The notes under the pieces: model-generated
Database searches by the model: none
Told to the model about the DNA's origin: nothing
What the model saw: the letters and a program-made list of their open reading frames with translations, nothing else
Source: Actinoplanes lutulentus
GTDB taxonomy: Bacteria; Actinomycetota; Actinomycetes; Mycobacteriales; Micromonosporaceae
Assembly: GCF_003259845.1 (NCBI RefSeq)
Contig: NZ_QLMJ01000005.1
Coordinates: 248,001-312,000 of the forward strand
Reading direction: 5' to 3'
Length of the DNA: 64,000 bases
Translations under genes and position numbers: made by a program
In this document: positions 58,404-64,000 of the stretch, piece by piece
Layout of the letters: each line of letters starts with the position of its first letter
Position numbering within the stretch: position 1 is the stretch's first letter

Positions 58404-58838
58404 ATGCCGTTGAGTGGTGAGTACCTGCCGAGCACGTCGGACTGGGCACGCAAGCAGGCCGAGAAGTACGAAGCGACGGATGGCGCACAGGCGAACGACA
58501 TCCAGGGAATGCCGATCATCGTCCTGAGCAGCATCGGGGCGAAAACCGGAGCGCTGCGCAAGACCGCGCTGATGCGCGTCGAGCACGACGGGGAGTACGC
58601 GGTCGTCGGCTCGCTGGGCGGCGCCCCGAAGAACCCGGTGTGGGTCTACAACGTCCGCAAGAACCCGCACGTCGAGCTCCAGGACGGCGAGGCCAAGCAG
58701 GACTACTCGGCCCGCGAGGTGGAGGGCGCCGAGCGCGAGATCTGGTGGGAGCGGTCGGTCGCCGCGTACCCGCCGTACGCCGACTATCAGAAGAAAACCG
58801 ACCGCCTCATCCCGGTCTTCGTCCTGACGCCCCGCTGA
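58404..58838 (+). CDS. F420-dependent nitroreductase-family protein (Ddn-like)
   Basis: A 144-residue protein of the DUF385/Ddn family, split-barrel oxidoreductases that use coenzyme F420H2. Family features are [41 protein letters not shown] and the tail [19 protein letters not shown]. It starts at ATG 58404. F420 is made by actinobacteria, which fits. The natural substrate, often a quinone or aflatoxin-like lactone in relatives, is not evident. It stands alone between divergent and downstream genes. Confidence 0.88.
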   Translation: MPLSGEYLPSTSDWARKQAEKYEATDGAQANDIQGMPIIVLSSIGAKTGALRKTALMRVEHDGEYAVVGSLGGAPKNPVWVYNVRKNPHVELQDGEAKQDYSAREVEGAEREIWWERSVAAYPPYADYQKKTDRLIPVFVLTPR

Positions 58839-58881
58839 AAAAGCGGATGCCTCAGCAGGCCGCAACGCGGATCATGAAGTG

Positions 58882-59964
58882 ATGGACACCCCCCACCAGC
58901 TTCCGGTCGCCGGCACCGTGGATGACGGCGACCGGCTGGTGGACATCGTCGACCTGATCGCCCTTGACCCGTTCGTCACCGGCCGCGAGCCGTACGGCCG
59001 GACCACCCACCTGGAGAACGTCCGTCCCGACGCGCTGCTGAGCGTGCCGGACGGGACCGTCCTGCGTGACGCCGTCGAGGAGGACGGCCACAACCGGATC
59101 ATCGTGGGCGACGGCTGGACGCTGCACGTGATGCGCTGGAAGCAGAGCCGCCGCGCCCGGGTGACGATCACCGCGACCAGCGCCGAACTGGCCGAGAAAC
59201 TGCTCGGCGAAGCGGTGGCCGACGCGGTCGAGGAGCCGCCGGCCGAGGCCGGGACGGTGCCGATCGGGTTCTGGCACTTCGGCCAGCACGGCCCGCGCCG
59301 CGCTGAGCGGCAGATCGACGCGGAGCCGTGGGAAGACATCCGCCGCAACTACGCCGCTCCGGTCGCGGAGACCCTGGAACGGCTGATGAAGCTCGACAAC
59401 ACGTCGATCACCGGCCGGATCCTGCTGCTGCACGGCGAGCCCGGCACCGGCAAGACCACCGCGCTGCGAGCACTCGCCCAGCAGTGGCGGTCCTGGTGCC
59501 AGGTCGACTGCGTTCTCGACCCGGAGCGGCTTTTCGCCGATCCGGCGTACCTGATGAGCGTGGCCCTGGGCAGCGGCGACGACGAGGAGCCGAAATGGCG
59601 GCTGCTCATGCTGGAGGACTGCGACGAACTGATCCGCGGCGAGGCCAAGGCGAGCGCCGGCCAGGCGCTGTCCCGGCTGCTCAACCTCACCGACGGCATG
59701 CTCGGCCAGGGCCGCAACGCGCTGATCGGCATCACCACGAACGAGGACCTCGCGACGATGCACCCCGCCGTGATCCGGCCGGGCCGGTGTCTGGCGAGCA
59801 TCGAGGTGGGCCGGTTGCCGTACCAGGAGGCGGTCTCCTGGCTGGGCTCACCCACCGGCGTCTCCCCGGACGGCGCGACGCTCGCGGAGCTCTACGCCCT
59901 GAAGACCGGCGCCAAGCCGGTCACCGTCCCCCAGCAGGCAACCCCGTTCGGCATGTACCTCTAG
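58882..59964 (+). CDS. DUF5925-type AAA ATPase
   Basis: A 360-residue ATPase; an in-frame GTG directly before ATG 58882 is an alternative start. Residues 1-150 form an unrecognised N-terminal domain (HVMRWKQSRRARVTITATS). The AAA core has Walker A LLLHGEPGTGKTTALRALA (about 185), Walker B LLMLEDCDELI with sensor-1 GITTNED, and Arg in HPAVIRPGRCLASIEV. This corresponds to the DUF5925 group of small actinobacterial AAA proteins. Its target is unknown. It lies 44 bases after the Ddn-like gene and nine bases before the BKACE-type gene. Confidence 0.82.
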   Translation: MDTPHQLPVAGTVDDGDRLVDIVDLIALDPFVTGREPYGRTTHLENVRPDALLSVPDGTVLRDAVEEDGHNRIIVGDGWTLHVMRWKQSRRARVTITATSAELAEKLLGEAVADAVEEPPAEAGTVPIGFWHFGQHGPRRAERQIDAEPWEDIRRNYAAPVAETLERLMKLDNTSITGRILLLHGEPGTGKTTALRALAQQWRSWCQVDCVLDPERLFADPAYLMSVALGSGDDEEPKWRLLMLEDCDELIRGEAKASAGQALSRLLNLTDGMLGQGRNALIGITTNEDLATMHPAVIRPGRCLASIEVGRLPYQEAVSWLGSPTGVSPDGATLAELYALKTGAKPVTVPQQATPFGMYL

Positions 59965-59973
59965 AGGCATCTC

Positions 59974-60738
59974 GTGGACTCGACGATCAAACGGATCAAG
60001 GCGTGCCTCAACGGCGGGCGGTCCCGGGACGAGCATCCCGCCGTACCGGTCACGCCCGGCGAACTGGCCGCCGACGCTGCCGCCGCGGTGGCAGCCGGCG
60101 CTGAGGCATTGCACGTGCACCCGCGCGAGCCGGGCGGCGGCGCGCAGTCGCTGGATCCCGGCGATGTGGCCGCCGCCGTCACCGCGGTGCGCCGGGCTTG
60201 TCCGACAGTGCCGGTGGGGGTGACGACCGGCTTGTGGATCAGCGACGGCGACATCGGGCGGCGGCTCGCGACGGTGGCCCGCTGGGCCGGCCTGCCACCG
60301 GCCGCCCGGCCGGACTTCGCGTCGGTCAATGTCAGCGAGCCCGGTTTCGCCGACCTGGCCGAGGCGCTGCAGCGGGCGGGCATCGCCGTCGAAGCGGGGG
60401 TGTGGTCGCCCGCCGACGCCCGGACGCTGGCCGCCACCCAGGGATCCTGGCTGCGCGTCCTGGTGGAAATCATCGACGGTACGGCCGAGACAGCCGTCGC
60501 CGCGGCCGACGCGATCCTCACCAGCCTCGATGATCTCGGGGTCACCGCACCACGGTTGTTGCACGGCGAGGACGCGACGTGCTGGCCGCTGGTCGCTCAC
60601 GCGGGCCGCTTGGGGTTACCCACACGCATCGGCCTGGAGGACACCCTCGCCGGCCCGGCCGGCGACCCGGCCACCGGCAACGCCGACCTGATCCGCCAGT
60701 CCCTGACCGTCTGGACCGCGCCGCCGCCGCACCGATGA
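59974..60738 (+). CDS. BKACE-family (3-keto-5-aminohexanoate cleavage type) protein
   Basis: A 254-residue protein of the beta-keto acid cleavage enzyme family, a zinc-dependent barrel that condenses beta-keto acids with acetyl-CoA. It shows ACLNGGRSRDEHPAVPVTP, the metal-binding LHVHPRE, VPVGVTTGLW, ADFASVN-like sequence and GLPTRIGLEDTL. It is shorter than typical members (about 270-310), mainly in the middle. The start is GTG 59974. The substrate cannot be predicted. Confidence 0.8.
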   Translation: MDSTIKRIKACLNGGRSRDEHPAVPVTPGELAADAAAAVAAGAEALHVHPREPGGGAQSLDPGDVAAAVTAVRRACPTVPVGVTTGLWISDGDIGRRLATVARWAGLPPAARPDFASVNVSEPGFADLAEALQRAGIAVEAGVWSPADARTLAATQGSWLRVLVEIIDGTAETAVAAADAILTSLDDLGVTAPRLLHGEDATCWPLVAHAGRLGLPTRIGLEDTLAGPAGDPATGNADLIRQSLTVWTAPPPHR

Positions 60739-60755
60739 GTGCGGAGAGCTGGTGC

Positions 60756-61280
60756 TCAGTCGAGCCAGCAGATCACCGCGTCGCCATCCTTGGCGGCTGC
60801 CGCGAAGAAGCTCTTGACCCCCGGCAGGAAGTGGGCGACCCACAACAGCTCACCCGGCCTCTCCCAGGTGCCGGGGTAGATCTCGGCCCGATTCAGCTCG
60901 GCCTGGTCGACGTCACGAATCAAGTCGTCTTCGGTAAGCGGAGCGAGTCGCGAAGCCGCGACCGCCACTTGGGTCGGCGTCAGATAGGCAGGTGGCCCGT
61001 AGCCCCAGTCGTGTTCGAGATTTTCCAGGAAGTCGAACATCTCCTCGCTGTCCGGCTCGGCGTCCGGAAATTCGACGAAGTTCTCCGCGCCGAGGACCAG
61101 CGAATCTTCGAAGCCGAGCCGGTCGAGGAGGAAATCGAGACCGTTCCACGCCTTGCCCGTGCCGGTCCAGCGAGGGGATTCGCCGTCCTTCTCCGTGGTG
61201 GCGAGTTCGTGGGCCCACTCGAGGTCGGTCCTGGCGTGTTCCAGTTCGTCCGGGGACACGCGCAGCCAGTTGCCGTTCAT
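60756..61280 (-). CDS. DUF1877 (YfbM-like) protein
   Basis: A 174-residue acidic protein that matches the YfbM/DUF1877 family in layout: GNWLRVSPDELEHARTD at the start, KAWNGLDFLLDRLGF (the conserved WxxLHxLL-like helix), AYLTPTQVAVAASRLAPLT and LLWVAHFLPGVKSFFAAA near the end. The ATG at 61280 is chosen; a GTG two codons upstream is also possible. Function is unknown. It converges with the BKACE-type gene and diverges from the sigma factor gene. Confidence 0.82.
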   Translation of the reverse strand: MNGNWLRVSPDELEHARTDLEWAHELATTEKDGESPRWTGTGKAWNGLDFLLDRLGFEDSLVLGAENFVEFPDAEPDSEEMFDFLENLEHDWGYGPPAYLTPTQVAVAASRLAPLTEDDLIRDVDQAELNRAEIYPGTWERPGELLWVAHFLPGVKSFFAAAAKDGDAVICWLD

Positions 61281-61381
61281 GCTCACGAGGCAGCAGCCTA
61301 AACGCCGCTCTGTGGTGCAACCTTCCGCCGGGCCTGCCGCGACAGTAGAGCGACAGGGAACAATACCGACGGGGGAGAGGG

Positions 61382-61894
61382 ATGCGCTCCGACGAGGAAC
61401 GTGAGTACGTCGAGTACGTGAGCGGGCGCCTGCCGCGCCTGCATCGTGCCGCCTACCTGCTCTGTGCCGACTCATTCCAAGCGGACGACATCGTCCAGAC
61501 CACGCTCACCTCGCTCTATCTGGGATGGCGCAAGGCCGTCCGTGCGGACAACCTCGATGGGTACGTGCACCGCATCCTGGTACGCCGATTCCTGGACGAG
61601 AAACGCCGGCCGTGGACGCGGGTGCTTCTCGGCGATCGGATCCCGGAGACGCCGGCCGTGGCCGACCGGGACGTCGAGGCGCACGACTCGCTGATGGCCG
61701 CACTCCGCACCCTGCCGAAAGGACAGCGTGCGGTGATCGTGCTGCGCTTCTTCAGCGATCTGTCGGTCGAGGCGACCGCGGAGGCGCTCGGCTGCTCCAC
61801 CGGCAATGTGAAGAGCCAGTGCTCCCGCGGTCTGGCAGCCCTGCGCACGGTCCTCGGTGAGTCGGCTCTGGAAGGAACGAGGTACGAGGCATGA
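61382..61894 (+). CDS. ECF RNA polymerase sigma factor, SigE family
   Basis: A 170-residue group-4 sigma factor. Region 2 covers about 14-80 (LPRLHRAAYLLCADSFQADDIVQTTL; YLGWRKAVRADNLDGYVHRILVRRFLDEKRR), and region 4 covers about 105-155 with the helix-turn-helix LSVEATAEALGCSTGNVKSQCSRGLAAL. The ATG follows GGGGGAGAGG. The downstream gene overlaps by ATGA and encodes a membrane protein, so the pair is likely to act together as sigma factor and regulator. The promoter may be autoregulated, but no clear ECF consensus was found. Confidence 0.92.
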   Translation: MRSDEEREYVEYVSGRLPRLHRAAYLLCADSFQADDIVQTTLTSLYLGWRKAVRADNLDGYVHRILVRRFLDEKRRPWTRVLLGDRIPETPAVADRDVEAHDSLMAALRTLPKGQRAVIVLRFFSDLSVEATAEALGCSTGNVKSQCSRGLAALRTVLGESALEGTRYEA

Positions 61895-63087
61895 GTGACG
61901 AGCAGAGGCTGCGGGACGGCCTGGAGTTGATTGCCGTACCGCCGGGCCGGGTCCAGGTCGAGACGATCCTGCCGATCGCCCGGAAGAAGGTGTTCCGCCG
62001 CACCGCGGCACGGGCCACCGTCGGCGCGGCACTGGCCGTCGGTGTGCTGGTGGCGGTCCCGTCGATACTGCTGCGGCCGACCGCGGCGAAGGATCCGGCC
62101 CCGGTGATGCCGGCTGATCGGGTCGCCACCAGCCCGGTGCCGGTGGCGTGCCGGGTCGCCGAGCTTCCGGTCCCGGACGGGGTGGAAGGGGTGTCCGCGT
62201 CCGCTGTCGACCCGACCGGCCGCTACATCGTCGGCAACGGCACGGAGGGGCAGGACTTCCGTCCGGTGCTCTGGACCGACGGCCGGCCGCAGGCGCTGCC
62301 GGTGAACGCGGACTCGGTGCAGGCGACCGCCGTCAACTCCGCGGGCGTGGTGGTCGGCCTGGCCACGCGGAACAACCGGGACAGCGTCTTCCGTTTCGAG
62401 AACGGCCAGTACACCGAACTGGACCTGCCGAAGGGCGACTGGCACCCGTACCCGGAACCGGCGATCAACGCGGCCGGCGATGTGGTGATCAACGCTGAGC
62501 CGCAAGGCAACATCGAGGGCAAGGGTGCGATCGCGCTGCTCTGGCCGGGCGGCACGACGACCCCGATCACGCTGCCGCTGCCGAAGGGCGGGCACGTCCA
62601 GGAGATCCTCGACGACGGCCGGGTAGCCGGTGGGATCTACGTCGACGGGTCGGGCACCGAGCCGTGGGTCTGGAACCAGGACGGCACGGGGCAGAAACTG
62701 GCCGTGCCGAAGGGCCACAAGGCCGTCGCGTACGCGATCAGCGGCGACTGGGTCACCGGCGGCATCTGGGAGCCCGGATCGGTGGCCCTCTGGAACCTGC
62801 GCACCGGGAAGCTGACCCAGGTCAAGGGCGACCAGAACGTCGGGTTCGCGGTCAACGCCGAGGGCTGGGTGGTCGACGGCGAAGGCCGGCTGCTGAGGGA
62901 CGGAAAGGCCGCGGATCTCCCGGTCACCGACAAGAAGCAGGAGGCGCTGGCCACCGACGTCTCGGACACCGGGCTGGTGGTCGGCCAGGTGATCGAACGA
63001 CGCTCGGACGCCGAGGACAAGGACCTCTTCGAAGCCGGCGGCACCATCCCGGCCGAACCACAGTCCCCCCGCACCTGGCAGTGCTGA
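61891..63087 (+). CDS. Membrane-anchored beta-propeller-like protein, sigma partner
   Basis: A 398-residue protein coupled to the sigma factor by ATGA. The cytoplasmic N-terminus of about 50 residues (RLRDGLELIAVPPGRVQVETI) is followed by one helix (ARATVGAALAVGVLVAVPSIL). The outer part holds repeated strands of the HAF/propeller kind: SASAVDPTGRYIVGNG, QATAVNSAGVVVGLAT, PAINAAGDVVINAE, VAYAISGDWVTGGIW, FAVNAEGWVVDGEG and ALATDVSDTGLVVGQVI. No zinc-binding anti-sigma motif is present, so anti-sigma action is only suggested by position. Confidence 0.8.
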   Translation: MSDEQRLRDGLELIAVPPGRVQVETILPIARKKVFRRTAARATVGAALAVGVLVAVPSILLRPTAAKDPAPVMPADRVATSPVPVACRVAELPVPDGVEGVSASAVDPTGRYIVGNGTEGQDFRPVLWTDGRPQALPVNADSVQATAVNSAGVVVGLATRNNRDSVFRFENGQYTELDLPKGDWHPYPEPAINAAGDVVINAEPQGNIEGKGAIALLWPGGTTTPITLPLPKGGHVQEILDDGRVAGGIYVDGSGTEPWVWNQDGTGQKLAVPKGHKAVAYAISGDWVTGGIWEPGSVALWNLRTGKLTQVKGDQNVGFAVNAEGWVVDGEGRLLRDGKAADLPVTDKKQEALATDVSDTGLVVGQVIERRSDAEDKDLFEAGGTIPAEPQSPRTWQC

Positions 63088-63091
63088 CCGA

Positions 63092-63127
63092 CGGGACCGG
63101 CGCCGCCACGGGGCAGCGCCGGTCCCG
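63092..63127 (+). terminator. Terminator of the sigma factor operon
   Basis: CGGGACCGGCGC (63092-63103) and GCGCCGGTCCCG (63116-63127) form a perfect 12-bp stem with a 12-base loop, beginning five bases after the stop codon. No T tract follows. Between here and 63,301 there is only a triple GTACGGC repeat near 63,283 and no gene. Confidence 0.7.
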
Positions 63128-63301
63128 GTGGGACGTGGCCGAGGTTGTGGCAGTGGTCGGCCCAGATGCCGGGTACGCCGTCGAGGAATCCGATGCGGCG
63201 GTCGATCCTGTAGTCGAGCCGACCAGCTCAGCATTGGCCGGGCATGGGGGATGGGCAATACGCTGCGTGACGCATTCAGGGGTACGGCGTACGGCGTACG
63301 A

Positions 63302-63337
63302 AACAGGCCCGCCACCTCAGAGGGTGGAGGGCCTGTT
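63302..63337 (-). terminator. Terminator of the DUF1540 gene
   Basis: AACAGGCCC (63302-63310) pairs with GGGCCTGTT (63329-63337), and CCACC (63312-63316) with GGTGG (63323-63327), around a 6-base loop. On the minus strand it lies about 15 bases after the DUF1540 stop and is followed by TTTCG. Confidence 0.75.
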
Positions 63338-63352
63338 GCGAGGCTGTCGAAC

Positions 63353-63646
63353 TCAGGTGCGCGAGTAGGTCAGGCAGTCGGCCTTGTCGGCGGAGGCGCC
63401 GACAGTGATCGCCGGGGCGCGGCACTCAAGGTTCTCGTTGTACGTGCAGTCGGCCCGCTTGCAGGCGCCGACCTGGGCGGTGGCGACACCCATGCCGCCT
63501 TTCTCGCCCGAGCCGATGAAGGTGTCACACTCGGCGGTCTGCAGGCTGCCGATGGTGATCGCAAAGGCGGTACAGCCGTCGTGGTTGTAACCGCATGCGG
63601 CGACCGTACAGGTCTGGACCCGCGGCATGTTCATCATCTGCGTCAT
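63353..63646 (-). CDS. Two-domain DUF1540 cysteine-rich protein
   Basis: A 97-residue protein. The ATG at 63646 follows AGGGGAG. It holds two tandem DUF1540 modules: CTVAACGYNHDGCTAFAITI...ECDTF (about 12-44) and CKRADCTYNENLECRAPAITV...DCLTY (about 62-94), each with four Cys in the C-x4-C-x5-C pattern plus a late Cys. Such spacing suggests metal binding, but the ligand is not established. Three iron-regulator boxes lie 104-170 bases upstream, so it should be induced or repressed with iron status. Confidence 0.85.
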   Translation of the reverse strand: MTQMMNMPRVQTCTVAACGYNHDGCTAFAITIGSLQTAECDTFIGSGEKGGMGVATAQVGACKRADCTYNENLECRAPAITVGASADKADCLTYSRT

Positions 63647-63749
63647 GGTTTCGACTCCCCTGATTGTTATTGGCCTCGGCTCGACCATAACCCCATTGGC
63701 GGCGTCTATTCCAGTTATCAAATGATGTTGCCGTAAAAGATTCGTTACA

Positions 63750-63816
63750 TAAGGTAAGGCAACCCTAAAGGTCTTAGGTAAGGCATGCCTTATTCGATTA
63801 GGTAAGGCTTCCCTCT
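63750..63816. promoter_or_regulatory. Three DtxR/IdeR-type iron boxes with 24-bp spacing
   Basis: TAAGGTAAGGCAACCCTAA (63750-63768), TTAGGTAAGGCATGCCTTA (63774-63792) and TTAGGTAAGGCTTCCCTCT (63798-63816) match the iron-box consensus TTAGGTTAGGCTAACCTAA of the DtxR/IdeR/DmdR family. Starts are exactly 24 bases apart. They precede the DUF1540 gene on the minus strand; the plus side leads only to a convergent gene end, so DUF1540 is the likely target. Confidence 0.85.
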
Positions 63817-63862
63817 GCTCTGACCAGGGGTTGTTTGCTGCCGAGAACCCCAGGGTAACTCG

Positions 63863-64000
63863 TCAGATGCGATTTCCGACAGCAATTCTTTTATCGCTGG
63901 AACGCGGCCCGTACGATTCGATCTCCACCGGCGCATCAAGTATTTCAGCGATTTCTTCCGTCCAGTTCCCCGGATGGCGCAAAGTGGCCGGGACGGTTTG
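63863..64000 (-). CDS. Partial gene, C-terminal 45 residues only
   Basis: The minus frame is open from the window edge to a TGA at 63863. It encodes HPGNWTEEIAEILDAPVEIE followed by SYGPRSSDKRIAVGNRI, which reads like a real protein C-terminus with mixed polar and hydrophobic residues. Third-position GC is lower than in the rest of the window. The 5' part lies outside. It is not recognised, and it could be a chance frame. Confidence 0.4.
   Translation of the reverse strand, partial: QTVPATLRHPGNWTEEIAEILDAPVEIESYGPRSSDKRIAVGNRI

Overview
The window is 64 kb of high-GC DNA with frequent GTG starts, many 4-bp start/stop overlaps, a SigE-type ECF sigma factor, a Pkn-type Ser/Thr kinase and F420-, WxL-like and MsiK-dependent gene types. 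Together these point to a filamentous actinobacterium, most likely of the Micromonosporaceae (Actinoplanes-like). That placement is inference from gene content; no rRNA is present. No insertion sequence, prophage or CRISPR array was seen.

Layout. 1-2,812: the end of a PGPGW-family membrane protein gene, tRNA-Val(CAC) with a terminator, and two poorly known genes. 2,809-4,449: a YtcJ-type amidohydrolase. 4,766-13,635: an eight-gene, almost fully translationally coupled plus-strand operon that looks like an uncharacterised natural-product locus: three ATP-grasp ligases, a HemN-like radical SAM protein, an MFS exporter, a SpeD-type AdoMet decarboxylase, a rearranged tryptophan-dioxygenase-like haem protein and an O-methyltransferase. 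13,610-19,089: a coupled minus-strand operon of three FMN-dependent monooxygenase homologues, a flavin reductase, a SolA/MSOX-type oxidase and a small membrane protein, probably for organosulfur or N-alkyl compound breakdown. 19,187-24,300: a lipoprotein, a HupE/UreJ-like membrane protein, a secreted purple acid phosphatase with a WxL-like tail and a DUF916 partner, with 11-bp-periodic PHO-box-like elements in two promoters. 24,301-25,138: a non-coding stretch with a seven-copy 20-bp tandem repeat, a 13-bp-stem hairpin and a 45-bp repeat.

25,139-32,023: a secreted CBM25-CBM25-GH13 alpha-amylase, a TetR/DHA2 efflux pair with a nested palindromic operator region, PnuC and CorA. 32,068-39,494: two giant FtsX-type permeases with two ABC ATPases. 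39,541-44,856: a divergent PRPP synthetase, a soluble GAF-PAS hybrid histidine kinase, a Ser/Thr kinase and a small hypothetical. 45,098-46,249: a secreted SGNH hydrolase and a PLDc_N membrane protein. 46,246-54,524: a LacI-controlled galactoside operon (GH42, MalF/MalG-type permeases, binding lipoprotein, GH36) with two palindromic operators. 54,525-55,008: a structured intergenic region. 55,009-58,284: a molybdenum oxidoreductase trio and a subtilase. 58,404-63,087: an F420 nitroreductase-like protein, an AAA ATPase, a BKACE-type protein, a DUF1877 protein, and an ECF sigma factor coupled to a membrane-anchored propeller-like protein. 63,353-64,000: a two-domain DUF1540 protein behind three iron boxes spaced exactly 24 bp apart, and the 3' end of one more gene.

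The points most worth following up are the eight-gene ATP-grasp/radical-SAM/SpeD/TDO-like operon, the apparent phosphate control of a WxL-like surface phosphatase system, the triple iron-box promoter, and a structured intergenic repeat that occurs twice about 30 kb apart.
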